The notes under the pieces: model-generated
What the model saw: the letters and a program-made list of their open reading frames with translations, nothing else
Told to the model about the DNA's origin: nothing
Database searches by the model: none
Position numbers and translations under genes: made by a program
Source of the DNA: Glandiceps talaboti
Lineage: Eukaryota; Hemichordata; Enteropneusta; Spengelidae
Direction of reading: 5' to 3'
DNA: 64,000 bases
Assembly (NCBI RefSeq): GCF_964340395.1
Contig: NC_135564.1
Coordinates: forward strand, 18,336,931-18,400,930
Part shown: piece after piece, positions 10,560-24,644 of the stretch
Layout: the number at the start of each line of letters is the position of its first letter
Position numbering within the stretch: position 1 is the stretch's first letter

Positions 10560-13500
10560 AGTTTAAATCTGGTGAGTGCTAGATTTACACCCAAGCTTTT
10601 GAATCCAAAATCCAAAACAGGAAGAAGTGGAAGGTTAGATTGGAGTCATCCATCTTTATTATAAATATTGAATATATAAATTAAATTGAACCCTGGTTTT
10701 CGATGGTGTAATGTCATTGTACAGTCCAGAGGGTTTTTTTGAAAGCTGCAACTGAAACGCTTCTTTCAAAAAATACTTTGTTAGGTCCGATAAGTTACAC
10801 GGTAATATTGTACACCGTGACATGTGGGTAAACGTATTTTTGTAGCTGTATACACAATAAATCAAATCAAAATGAATTTTTAGGGGTCCACTCCCAAATA
10901 TCAGCACCCTCAATGGCTAACACGATTTCAACCTGTTTATGTATTGCTTATTTCTAATATCGACACTGATTAACGTGTAGTGACTAATTATTTGGTATCT
11001 TATCAAATTTCAATGAATGTAATTTTTTTTCTGATCATCGAAAAGTGGTACGCTAGGTACACAACTAGTACACTTTTAACAAAGTGACATTCAAAACCTA
11101 GCTTTCGCTCAAGATTAAATATGCCACTACCTACATATAGTATTGTCTCCTAATCAATAGATACAATATCTTGTTATAATAAGTAACTGACCCATTTTCA
11201 GTGAATAAATCATTAGTTATTTGATAAACAAATGTCCCAATTGCAGATTTAGACAAAGTCATTTAAAATTATGACAAATACTTGTCATTTTTAGCTAAAG
11301 TATCAAAGATGATAGGACTTGTTTTTTTGTTACAAAAATATCGGAAATGCGATGCGAGAAGACGTTTACTGACATCTTATCTTTGTTATACAGGCTTCAG
11401 TGATAGGCTTGAATCCTGTCACGTGGTATGGACTAGCGACCCATGCTGACCTCTATTTGTATAGAGCATTTATTACCTCTACTCTTAGCTATTTTCCCTG
11501 GGGCAAAAATCATGCAGCATGACAGTCGTTTTGCTTTGACTATTGAAATAATATGTGCCGGAGAATATTGTGTTCTAAAACACTTATTGGCTGGCCTTAT
11601 TCAGGCACTGGTAGACATCATATTACCCCTCGTGCTATATTTTCAGCAACTTTTTCCCTCGGCGCGGCTTTCAGCTTTGGGCAATAGTTGCTACATAGCA
11701 GCCCTCTGGGTAATAGACGTCTACAAGCGCCCTCATAGTCAGGTAATAAGTGTATAATATTACTATGTGATTACGTATAGGCAATAAGGCTCACCACAGT
11801 TATTTATGTCTACGACTGCAATTTATATCAGTTCATTTTACGACAGTACCGTAATTGGGAATGTATGGATTCATCAATCAATCAATCAATTCCGTTACAC
11901 CAATTCATTCCATATGTGCAGTTCCAGTCTTTTGAGGTGATTGTGTTCTGAATATTATCTTTTCCTTGAATTCATTAAATCCATAAACGTTGTCCATGTT
12001 ACCTGCAAACCCTTATGTCTAGCTGAAGCTATTTATCTTTTCCCTTTTTTACCGACGAAATAAAGAATAGTCTCTTGTCTTCCTTTCTGGCTGATTATGC
12101 ACTCTCTGCATTGACATAATACAGATACTTAAAGGCCAATGATTCACTCCCTATTTCTCAAACGAGTGTGATCTCGTGAGTGGCACAATAGTGCTATTCT
12201 TTTCGTCTGGACCTTGAACTCTTTCTATAGCTCTGTCAGTCAACTGTTTTTCTCAAAGAAATTTTAATCCAAATGAAAAGATGTACCCCTAAATCTGTTT
12301 TTCCACACTTACCAAATCTTCGTATCTAAATCAAGACATCTTTGCCTTTGTAATAGTATCCAGTTACACAGACTATTTTACGTGCGTCTTACTTTTTTGG
12401 AGGTCAGCAAACCAAATAATTAGGAATATAATTCAAGATCACCTGCTCGTTGTTTTGAATTTTCATGTGACTTTAATATAAGGCACTGACGCCTTATACA
12501 AGCGACATCGTCACAAATATGATGAATTGTAAATATCGTTAACATTGACGTATGTGTATCATAAACGACTATTAAAGCATAGCTTACTGCCCTGTATGTC
12601 GATGTCGTTAAAGAGCGCCCTCGTGTATGCTTTATTTCAACAAACTCAAGACGACCCCATTAGGGATAAAGTAAGTAGTCCGTTGGTTTATGCCACAGCG
12701 TGGTATTCTCTGATTAAAGGCACGTCTGCAATCTATCAACTCAGAATTTCCCCGATGTAGATAAAGAAGCGTTGAAAAGAAGCAACTAACCTTACATAGC
12801 TCTAGGCGGGTATATTTACGGTTCATTTCACTGCCTCGGTCGTATGTTCCTAGACCTACTATACTGCTCTACGATAAAAGCGATAATGGGCGCATGTTTG
12901 ACAGAATTATTAGCATACCCTCTCATTCATATACACACACGAATGTCAAGTTGAAATGCAAATTATGCCATTTCGAAAACTATTGAAGCACACAACAATG
13001 GAAATGACATAATCCGTGGGAGTTGTGCAAATACCCACCCTCATATTTCTCCAGAGCAGACAGGGTCTCACATTCCACTATCGAACGGAAAAAAGATGAG
13101 AAAAAACGATACCGACAAGGAAAGGTTAAAAGACATTCCTATTTCCCTCTTACATTAACGTACCTGAATAAACGGTTAGCCTTTCACTGAAATATTAACG
13201 ATGGTAGTCTATCGTTGTCATGACATTAACTTTGTTATCAACTCTTATCTCAAAAGTAGAGCTGCCGAAAGGTGGACATTAAATCAAGAAATTCGTTTCT
13301 CTCCACAACCAATTATTTCTATGAGGTGAAACAGTTCTTTTCTGCTGCTTTGTCATTTTACCTTATTATACGGATCAAACTCACTACATATACGTCAGAT
13401 GTCTCTGTTTGCGATTTATTTAACTTATTGGCAACTTATATGGCGAGCAAATCACTCGAAGATAACAGAGATGAGATAATTGTAATCAACTTGATTGGCT

Positions 13501-13760
13501 CTCCGACTATCAGTAATTTCATTGCAACAATGATTTTCGACTTTGCGGACGTGAATGATAATCTGCAAATCTTTACAATACACACGGGATAGTTTGAGGT
13601 TCAAAATGATAAGAAATTAAAAGTGTACGAAATTAAAGGGTAAAACCAAGAAAAGACATTTGGTATTCACTAAGATCAAATAGAACCACACTTAAACATA
13701 CAGTATAAATACTAACACACACAACAGATAGACACACATTGACACGTGGGTATACACATA
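10560..13760. other. Intergenic, nothing recognised
   Basis: Two open frames of about 105 codons (11443-11757 and 13272-13592) have no recognisable domain, no start context and no splice support. I do not call them genes. A short TCAA run occurs near 11872-11890. Confidence 0.5.
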
Positions 13761-13763
13761 CAT

Positions 13764-13882
13764 CTGTGTCTGTCTGTTTGTCTGTCTGTCTGTCTATGTG
13801 TCTGTCTGTATATATGAATATATGTTTGTATGTATGTATGTATGTATGTATGTATGTATTTATGTATGTATGTATGTATGTC
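13764..13882. repeat. (TCTG)n and (TATG)n compound microsatellite
   Basis: TCTG units at 13764-13810 pass through a short AT-rich bridge into TATG units to about 13882. Confidence 0.93.
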
Positions 13883-13889
13883 TAGATAT

Positions 13890-16800
13890 CTATATTTTCT
13901 ATGTCCCCTACTCATTTCATTATTTGTCATCAGGAATGGATCACTATTCATTTCGACCTTTGATAAAAACAAGGTGCCTATTCGACTTCCATTGCATTTC
14001 ACAAAGTTTGATGACATAACTCATTATATTTAGTTTAAATCGACCTCATATATGGAAAGTACAGTGGACTACCGGTGCTTATTACAGCTAGTAGTGACGT
14101 AATAGCAATGATTTTATGACGTAATACCAATGTATTTGCATCCTGTCCAAAAGGTAGTGTTACATTGTAACCTTTTGAAAAACACGTGTAATTGTCATTA
14201 ATTAGATATTTCTTTGTCACATCACCGTGTCACCACTTTGATGTTACAATTTGAAGATTTTGTATAAAACTATATATTTTTATCTGTGACGCTGAAGGGT
14301 GAATCAAATGTTATTCCTAGCAGTGTCGGCACTTTGATGGTATATTTAGAAGAATTTGGGTTAAACTAGAAATTGCTCACTAAAAGGAGGAGTTAAATCT
14401 TGCTGAATACCATGATTATCATGAATTATGTGTTCTCTCAATTGTTGGCAAATGATTGATTCTCATTTCGCCAAACAAGCAAATAGATACATTAAGTAGG
14501 TGATATGAATCAAAAGAATCAACGCCACAGTGGCATATATCTACTTAATGAAAAACACTAGTTGGTGAGAAAATGACTTTTAACAGTTGACTTTTCACAT
14601 TTGCATATTTGAAGCAAAGTAAGATACAACCATCTGCTGTGAATGTCATTCTGACAGCTCTTTATCAAAAAAACAAAAGCCAATTGGAAAATGGTTTATC
14701 AGATAATGAAAATTTTCAAAAATACTTACGTTAGTTTTATGCATCGAATTTTTTTAGTCATTTTTAGGTTTGTATGGTGTAATGAAATATGTTTCGAAGT
14801 GGGTTTTCAACTAGAAGAAAATGAATAGGTGACTATGTTTATTGATAAAAAGTCCCTTGATGAAAATAGTAATGAATTTCGCTAATTTTAACTTTCATGA
14901 AAATAAAAACGTTACTTAACGTAAGTTTCTGTATTAACTATCAAATGACATATCTTAAACATAACGTTGTATTATATTGTGAAAACTAGAGGAGTGCGTC
15001 TGGTTTCATGTCAATATCCGATGAGTAAATTAACAAGCCGAAATGAATCTGTAAATATGATAATACTAGATAAATAACGAAATAGCCATTGCCTGTAAGA
15101 TACATGTTTACGAGGATAAGAATTGTGCTAAGACTGTGACTATTTCAACTAAATCACAGTGAAACGTAACGTTTTGCAAGTGATAATTTATTTTTTACAA
15201 CCAGAGTTTCTTATTATCACCAACTTTAAGTATGTTCTCAAACTTATGATTGGGCTCTTTAATGTACCAGTAAAATGGTGAAGGTAAAATGTTGAATGGC
15301 ATGCTTTACCAACAGTACGGAGATCACTAATATCTGACAATATCAGTTTTAAGAGGTGCGTTAACCATAGCACTGTACAATGCATTGCACGGAAATCATG
15401 ATATCGACAATTTAATGTTGTAATGTATTATATTGTATGACATGCTGCCCAGATAACGCAACGAGATTTATTTGGACAGCTAAATACTTTGAGATAATTG
15501 CCGTAGGGTAATTTTTATGATTGAAGAGAAACCTGCCGCACGAAAAGCACTTTGATTATCAGCTTTGATTACCAAACCTCAGGTACCATATATATTGTAA
15601 CGACATAATATAGTGCATTGGTGAACATTAAAGATGAGAGCATTATAAGCCAGCTTTTGATTACATCCATCCATGTAACCGTTGTGTACTTCTATGAAGA
15701 ATGGTCTTGATTCGATGATATAAAAACCTAATGCTAGCAATCAATAATAATATTTATGAGATACAATATACTATTCCGATTCAGTGATGACAGAAGGGAA
15801 CATTAATTTAACGACATAACAACACTTTAAATATTCACGTTTGCTAACTATAAGTCACGGGCATTAAAATGGCGCTATAAATATGAATTCATATATTCTT
15901 ACAGCAAGATGCCAAGATTATTAGTAAACGCTCCTGTTATATGAAATTCAAACCTGTGCAAAATTTGCAGATCAATCTACTTTAAGTTGTTTTTGTTAAA
16001 TTATTAAGGCCAAGATATTTTCCCCAATTTAGTTGATTGATAAATGAATGAAAAGTTGCGTTCTTATCTGTGTTTAAAATTAAGAGTTGATTTCTCAAAA
16101 TTTGCGTCTTTCTTGAAATAAAATGATCAAAAATAGTAAAAATGTCTTGACAATAATAACTGTGAACAACTTAGAAGCTTACGTCATAATGTACTGATTG
16201 TACTTTCTATGAGACTTGAACCCCCCTCCCCCCACATTCTGTTACATTACACTGGATTAGACATAAAATGGAATAAAAATGTGTCCTTCTATTTTGATTC
16301 TTCTCAAAATTTGAAAAGCCTTGTCGAAAACTGGTAAAGTCAGCCTGGTTAGTATAATTGCTAACATGATTTTGGATAAATGGTTATGCCATCATTCAAA
16401 AAGAATTATGCGATATTTTCAACGTTGCTCTCCGGTAAAAGTGCATTAGATAATCCCGAAAAAAACTACATGTCTAACAAATATGTACCTAAGGTAGTAT
16501 ACATGAAATATCACTGATTACTAAACGACATAGAAGGGACCCTTAGTGATATTGATGTTAATATTGACATTCTACCCACAAGCTGTACATTGAGAGCTTT
16601 ACTTTATCAGGCAATGTACCTTGCCCTCCAGAATTATGCCTTTTCACAAACACTCTTACAATTCCCAAATGGTTATAATAATTCGTATCGGTTTTTTTAT
16701 CAGTGTATGATTCATGTTTGTTGAATATATTTGCATATGTGTAATAATGTTAAAGTACGAACATATGCATGGGGTGTATTCATCAAGCTATAAACTTTCA

Positions 16801-19800
16801 ACATGAATAACTTCCATTTAACGCATTTTCTGTCTTGTCACGTGACCTTTTACATACGGGTACGACTAGGAACAAATCTTTTATAAATCACTTCAAATTA
16901 AGTCGTTGCCAACGCTTGTCCTAATTTTAACGAAGGCTCGAAATGTCAATATTTGCATAAAGATGCATTTATATTAATAGTCCGTAAGACCTTGTTAGTT
17001 ATTCAAAGATAGAAATATGTAGTTTTCATTCCGTCCTTTAAAAACGAGAATATTTAATTTCGTAACGAGACTTCAATTTTGCACAATTTGTCATGCTTAG
17101 CGTAAATGATGATTCATTTATGATTTATCGCCTTACTGTGTTCTGAGAACTTACCTTTCGGCAGAATAGGTCTCGTGCTTGAAAATTAACCTAACGTGTA
17201 CCTAACTCAGTCTGGCCACAGACAAGTACCAAACTTGTCTGTGTTCTAGCCTAACCTAGCCCTATAGTTAGATCAGGCAGACATGTACTACCCAGCAAGT
17301 CATCACCCTAACGGCAACTTTGATAAATCTGAGAGGCTATACATACATTCTGTACATTTCAACAAAATAGGCATATGAGTTCGTGACGTCATCTTTTACG
17401 TTTATCTCTCTACCACGATTCACGATGTGGTCAGTTTAAAGTTCACATTGGTTAATGGAATGCTTATAGTGAAGCTATTAGTATTGCACTTAGCGGTCAG
17501 CTTTATAAAATCTAACCTATTACGATGTTTAATAACTGAAAAACAAGAGTCATTGATTTTGGATACATCTGTGTAGAATCCTTGTATATTTCTAGAATGA
17601 ATATACACTGCACATCAGTGTATATCAAAAGTAAAACAAAAAAGTGAAAAACAAACATTCACATCGAGAATATAATGTCGTGATCATGGTCTGTATTAGA
17701 CGGATCCAAACGTCGCATTCGTTTCCAATTTACCTTAACGTTCCAATGTAATTATATTGTACTGTTCTAAACATTTACATCATTCATCAGAAAAAATACT
17801 TCCTACGTTTTGTAACTGATTCCCAAATACTTTAGATTGCTGTTACAAAGTTATTACATTTTCACATCTGCGTCATCTAAACAAAATGCTATGTTATACT
17901 GTTATTTACCACGAACTAAAATATGGACATTCTTGAAGCGTAACATGACGTCAATGTTTCATTTAGGTTTATTATTGGCTGAAATCCACGCATACGTAGG
18001 CATGGAAAGTAACTGATATAACACTGAGAAAAGTCCAATCTCCATGATTTTTTCATTTGAGGTAAAACAAGAAGTGAAAATGCTTAGATGATAATCCATC
18101 AGCTCTTTCCAAGAAAGATCGTTTGACTGTTTGTTTGTTGTAGATACCTTTGTTACATTAATAAGTAAGGTTAATTGCATCTCATTAGTCACGGACATTA
18201 ACACCATTGTGTCTCACTTAAATATATCAATTGTACAAATCAAAGTCCGCCTGACGACAATATATCATATCACAGCGGAAACACCGAAATGACGCAGAGA
18301 ATAAATCATGCCAACAGAGAAACGTTTCATTAACACGCGGCATGAATGTAATTCAAAGACATTTTGGTATTGTTCGCAAAAATCGTTCAACTGTGAGGAA
18401 ATTAATGTAAATGAGTTAGGCTTTTCTTTTTGTCATTTCGTTCAGGAAAATTTATCATTACATGTAACTTACAGATAGAATTATACGGAAAGGACCTATC
18501 ATAGCCAGTTTTGACATTTAGTTAATACAAGCAAATCTTGAGGAAATCTTATTTTTCCTATGATATGTTAAACTTACTTGTTAAAAAGCGTGGGCTAGAA
18601 AGTCTCAAAGGCAGTAGGGCGTTAATGACTCGTTGAGAATTGATGATGTCATCGAAACGTCATCATATTCATTAGGTCTTGATTAATTTCATTTAAGAAT
18701 ATAGCAAGGTTGCACTAAACTGGCATATAGATATGAGAAATGGCAAAACGTAACAAATAACACGAAAGACGTCAATGATATATCCGATTCTTAATGCTGA
18801 TATGATATGCACGTACTATATAAATGAAAAGGTTGCAACCCCATTTCAATGAACTTTAAATAGCACCTTTACAAATTCCACATGGTGTAAAAGGTCTTCC
18901 TTCGTCGATTAGAATTTTCAAAAGCAAGTTTGCTTCTCCTAAATAGGTAATGACAACGTACGCGTTTCTATGCTCAGTAAACTATCTTCTGTCAATGTTC
19001 GTGGTCGATAAGCTCGATCGGCTTCACACTTAATGTCAATTTTACAAGGAAGACCCTGATCTCATATAATTAAATACAGCGAAAAATATACGGGCCATCA
19101 TGTATCAATTTCCTTTGCAAATAACCAGTGTGTATTATATCGAGACAACATCAGCACTGGGTATGGATTTTTGAAAGTTTAGATTAATCGTGATTTACTG
19201 TCAAATAAACCGATGCCTATCAGGTCCCGAAGGTCAATATTTGGTTTTGTCTCTGTGAGAGACTAATGTATGATATTACAAATATATTGAAGAATATTAC
19301 CTTGAACCATAAAAACAACGATTGGAACTAAGAAAGTCATACCATTATTGCAGTGTCTCTTTGTAATTTGCTTGTTTATGTACTGCTGTAGTCACCATTT
19401 CTTTTTGTAACAGAGATATCACAAAAATGTGAGATTTGTTGCAAATGTGATCCCTTCAATATGGATTTATAATTAATTTGGACATATTTTTCTCGGAAAT
19501 ATGTCTGAAATATCAAATACCTATTTATCACCTAATTTCATTTAATACGATACATATAGCGACAATGATTATATCTAAGATTGATGTATTTTCACTGCAT
19601 GGGTTTGATGAAATGAATTTTTCTTCATTTTGTATATAAAGATATGAATATGTGTACTGTATGGGCAATGATGAAGTAACAGGTGGATTGGACTCAGTGT
19701 CTTCAACATAAATGTTTAGTATTGGATGGAATTCCAAGAAAGGAAGATTGAAGGTGGATACAAAGTACATTTTAGGTATATTATGACATTTAATTTCAAT

Positions 19801-19970
19801 TTCTTTCCATTTTCATTGTATTTTAATGTATTCCGAATAGCTCTGGTAGCAGTTAGTGTATTTTATCTAATAAGACGGACAATTTTCGTTTCTTTCTACA
19901 AGATTGTTCATTTTAACGACATGAGTGATGAGAATGAAACGGAAACTAAATAATTTCAAGGTTATTGGGT
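13890..19970. other. Intergenic, nothing recognised
   Basis: About 6 kb of AT-rich DNA. The only distinct structure noted is a short perfect hairpin at 17217-17243 (CACAGACAAGT, 5-nt loop, ACTTGTCTGTG). Open frames are short and unsupported. Confidence 0.5.
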
Positions 19971-20235
<265 letters not shown>

Positions 20236-20239
20236 ATAG

Positions 20240-22700
20240 AAAGAAAATCTTGTATAATAACTTCATTTTTAGTTTAGTCGATCACACAATGTAATATTTC
20301 ATGATTTTCTTAACGAACAAGCAAAATCTTTCTACCCCATTAGAATTGTTGAAATAAATCTAACTACTCCCCCCCCCCCCACCCCACACACACCATTTTC
20401 CTTTTTTTGGTAATTTCTTCTAAAAAAATGTTTTGTATATTGTTCATGCTATCTGCGTGTGTACAGTTGTTCTTACTAATGGTGATGAGCAATATCTTAT
20501 TGATCTTAGCGGTTTGATCGGTGAAGGCATCCATAATTAAACATCGTCCATTGTATTAAGAAATGAATATCGAGTGTATTGTGACATTAATAAGGTGATT
20601 ATTTCACTGAAGATATCAGACAGTCATTTTCCATGACGTGTATGAGAAGGACGATTTTAATGATATATAATTATACAATTATCAGTTTACAAATCCTACC
20701 TGTCATACTATTTTCTCTGTCTAGTTGTAAGATATAATGTGCTTTATTACTATGACAACATGCTAAGAATAGAATTGAATATATCAAATTATCTGTTATT
20801 TAAGTTACTAAAGTATTGAATTAGCAATATTTCCATTGCATATCTTAACACAAATGGTACTCAGCAGTACGTTGTTGCTATGACTTCATAATATTGTTTC
20901 GATATTATGTAACACGACATGGCGTCATATCCTGTGGATTAGAATACAGTAACAGTACAGTAACATACAGTTCGATAGGTACGTTGATAAACGTCATTTT
21001 AATGAAAAAATAAATTTGCTTCATGATCGTGGTCTAATACTTTAAATATGTTGTCAGTTGTCCATCACTATGGCGTCTCCCTGAAGACTTATTCGTCTTG
21101 TATTCTTTTCAATCTATTGAATTTATTAAACAAAAAAGATTATGTCGTTTGATAAATACTGACATTTTGTCATATCTAATAACGCATATCCCTCAACAAT
21201 GGTATGGTTGTCATAATAAAAAGCACATTGATCGTTTTGAAAGTCTGATTTTAATAAGAATTTCAAAAACAAAATTAAATTAAAGAATTTTGCACTTGAA
21301 TTTGTATAAGCAAAGTGTGAAGAATATATTTGAATAAATTACATTTATAGAATTGTGTTTACTTTAAATTTGTTATCTAAATTATAAAAGATCATTATCA
21401 CATTTAGAAATGCATTGTCACATTTTATATAATCGTCAAAACGTCAAAATTACGAATAGAAAGTATATATGGTATGCCTGCCAAAAAATGAGTCAGTTGC
21501 ACACGATTCTCTAATCAACTCTGAACATAGTAAATATTCGAAATCAAAACAGTAATCCAAGCCGTCACTAGAAAAAAAAGAAATACTGAGTTTACAGGAT
21601 ATGAGAGTCATTATGATTTTGAAATGTTTGTTTTTATCGTCCATAAATTATATCAACGATATGAATTTCTCGATAAACCATTTTATGTTTTTAATGTAAA
21701 TCTGACGGAACTCAAATAACACGACGAATCTTCCAACTCACTGCGGATCAATTTATATGTCGTATTTCCGTAAGCGAACTTTCTTGTACAAGGCGACTGT
21801 TCCATAAAACCTTTTCCCGGCGGAGAAAAAAATTGCAACCATACCGTTGGTACAGATTGAACGATAAGGGACATATTGACTTCGTTTATTTGACAGATAT
21901 ATAGCAATATTTGTGGCAATGGAAACAGCATTTTAATCAATAAATAATATATGAAGTGGTGTTTCAATGAAATACATATAGTTGCATTTGAAAGACATGC
22001 GAATAAATATTCAAATACATGTTTTACTCTTTATGCGTTTAGACAAAGGTAGACTACGAGACAATGAATATTTGACAAGGAGATATTATCAATGATAGTA
22101 TATATCTGTAAAGATTTGTGTATCTCAATCTATATTTTACCCTATCAAATTGACAAGAGAAATTAGCAACACACTGCTATAGCTTATCATTAAACAAGTC
22201 TGATAAGGAAAATCAGAGATGAAAAGGTCAGCAATGATAGTAACATATCCCAAAATTACAGCCTTAAGAAAAAAATACTTTGATGTATCTTTTAAAACCG
22301 TTGACAATGTATCCTATTACAGTATCGTAGTACATTTTTATCATTAATAACTTAGATGTATAAAGCTAAGAGTCCCTCTGGGTTTTTCCAGTATATTCAT
22401 TATATTTAAAGAAAAATTGTGGTCAAGATAAAATGTTAAGGTTTATGCTGTATAAATCCGAGTAAAGATAAATAAGATGTATCATGGTTAAAAATTCAAA
22501 CAATTAGCATGCATGAAAACGTTCAGCTAACACGGTGTTTTCTTCTTCTGTATTTTGTGCTATGAGCTGGGTCATAATGTTACATTTGCCTTCAAGGAAC
22601 GTAAAGTTACCATTCCATTAAAAGTCATGCTCCATCACTTCCAGTCACAGTGTTGCAGTTTTCGTAGCAAAGGGTATATTTCATTTCCATAACTGTTCCT
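20240..22700. other. Intergenic, nothing recognised
   Basis: AT-rich DNA with a poly-C run at 20369-20379. No gene or RNA supported. Confidence 0.5.
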
Positions 22701-22705
22701 CCTTC

Positions 22706-22934
22706 ATCATCCACCCGAGAGGAAACAGTTATTTTATGATTCTCGGTGATTTGTATCTTATTACTCGATACTTTTGTTTTGCTTGGGGATATTCAAGAAT
22801 ATACTATAACGCGTCGTGGAGAATGCAAAACTCGTTATATTATATCCTGATCCCCAAGCAAAACAAAAATATCGTGTAATAAGATACAAATCACTGAGAA
22901 TCATAAAACAACTGTTTCCTCTCGGGTGGATGAT
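22706..22934. repeat. Long inverted repeat, 85-bp arms and 59-bp loop
   Basis: The left arm 22706-22790 (ATCCACCCGAGAGGAAACAG ... GCTTGGGGAT) is answered by 22850-22934 (ATCCCCAAGC ... CTGTTTCCTCTCGGGTGGAT). There are only a handful of mismatches, such as GGTGATTTG against CAAATCACT. A transcript from either strand would fold into a long hairpin. It could be a MITE, a foldback element or a hairpin RNA source. No target duplication is obvious. Confidence 0.9.
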
Positions 22935-22939
22935 ATGAC

Positions 22940-24195
22940 AAAACGGGCGGAAGAAGGGAAAATCCCGGTATGCGTGAGAAATAGTTATAACCATTGCGTA
23001 TTAGAAGTGTGGCGACAGGATGTCGTGAAACCATCCAAGACAACGCAGCATGAGACCGCTGATGAGGAACACCCATCCTTCTTTGCGACATCACTCATGT
23101 ATTTTGCGAGTCGGTCACAACATGGTGTACCCGTCAGTATGTTATAATGTGCACCAAGGAAAATGTAATGAACTCAGAGACAATAAAAGTTATCATGGAA
23201 ACCGCACATCTCAAGCACTTATAACAGAGAACAAACACCACCTGTAAACTTCGTCTGTCAATTTTTACTCTACCGTAGTATAAAGCTCCAAATCACAACA
23301 TTGCGCCAAAGACAACTTCAACGACACAGTTCACCAAACTTCAGTCACTAGCTGTTAGCAAGTGTTGTTATGTTTTATCTTTATTCAATGATGTATCTAC
23401 TGTTTTGGCATTTTTATCGACATTATAACGACACAATGATCTTAAGAATTTACTACTTATCCGAAAGTGTAGCTTTAAAACTGAGTCGAAATGTACAGAG
23501 ATAATCACCGGTTATTTTGCTTCCGATTCACCAAAAAACGATTTTCAAAAATAATTTCGAAAAGATGCTAGCCGTAGATCAAATAGGCAAAAGGGAAACG
23601 CAAAGCGGAACAATACGCATGCGCAGTTCTTTCCATATAGTTTCGTAACATTAATATCAGAAACAAATACAAAAAACACTTTGCGGGGGAGACTGTACTT
23701 GGTGTGGGAGGCAATGACTGTTTGATGAATAATGGTGATGCTAGGTAATAGACAAATATATTGGATATCTCACAAGGAGAAAGCTTCTGTTATTTACCAA
23801 GAACTTAACATGTTTTAATACTAAAATTAGAAATAAACACCAGAAGTCACCCTGGGAGACGAGTATTTTATTACATGTCAATGGCCGCTAATAACGGAAT
23901 CTGAGAATCAAGTCAACAATATCAGAGAGTAGGTAAACACGTAGTTCATGAAAGTGTTTCTGTTCGGGCTCTGTTTAACCTGTGTCTAATGCAGATATTA
24001 TCTGATCCTTCGATGTATTGCTCCCAGCAATACCATATAGATATAAGATATTAGTATCATGATGACGTCATCGTATTGATTAAAGACGCCAAAACAAAGT
24101 AATCTATACATGGCTAACGAAGTAGTCGAAGACAAGACTTCGTCGTTCAACCATACTGATATGGCTGTATGGCTGAAATCATTTAACCTAAAACA
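22940..24195. other. Intergenic, nothing recognised
   Basis: Short overlapping open frames at 22926-23247 are partly formed by the inverted repeat and have no domain. Nothing else was recognised. Confidence 0.45.
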
Positions 24196-24199
24196 GAGC

Positions 24200-24352
24200 G
24201 GCGTCTGGTTCGACAACGATTTTTCCAACACTACGTACTGCTACATTTTATCGTCTGGTTCTAGAAAAATCTTACCTAAATTGCTACATTTTATCGTCTG
24301 GTTCTAGAAAGATCTTACCAACATTGCTTTATTTTATCATCTTGTGCGACAC
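24200..24352 (+). repeat. Tandem minisatellite with TGCTACATTTTATCGTCTGG core
   Basis: Three to four imperfect units of about 43-51 bp share GCTACATTTTATCGTCTGG and TTCTAGAAAGATCTTACC-like phrases. The unit recurs in inverted orientation at 24531-24640 and near 40.2 kb. Confidence 0.7.
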
Positions 24353-24530
24353 AACATCTCACTTACGTACTGGCACTACAACCTTGGCAGATCGTCGCCA
24401 AATCATTTACAGTGTAATAACTTAACATTTCTTTGATGAATAATCAGACACTACCCAAACGAGAAAAAGTTATATACAGTGCTACGATAAAGGTATTACG
24501 CGCAAACAGTGGTACTGGAAAAGAAATTAT

Positions 24531-24640
24531 GTAACCAGATGATACAATGTAGCAATCTAAGTTTAATTATTTTCAGACAGGCGATACAATGTAACAATTT
24601 TAGTATGATTTATGGTGAACCAGATGATTAAATCATGTAG
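24531..24640 (-). repeat. Inverted copies of the 24200 minisatellite unit
   Basis: AACCAGATGATACAATGTAG at 24533 is the reverse complement of the 24240 unit with two changes. Two further decayed units follow (GGCGATACAATGTAAC and AACCAGATGATTAAATC). With the plus-strand copies they form an inverted array around a spacer of about 180 bp. Confidence 0.65.
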
Positions 24641-24644
24641 GGAT

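Noticed and set aside
11443-11757. 104-codon open frame
   Set aside because: No domain, no splice partners and non-coding-like composition. Similar CCCT-rich phrases within it suggest an old repeat.
13272-13592. 106-codon open frame
   Set aside because: No recognisable family and no supporting gene structure; expected by chance in 64 kb of AT-rich DNA on six frames.
17217-17243. Perfect 11-bp hairpin as a terminator or microRNA precursor
   Set aside because: Too short for a microRNA precursor, with no nearby gene to terminate. Hairpins of this size occur by chance.
24200-24352. CRISPR-like array
   Set aside because: The units are contiguous minisatellite copies without unique spacers, and this is a eukaryotic genome.
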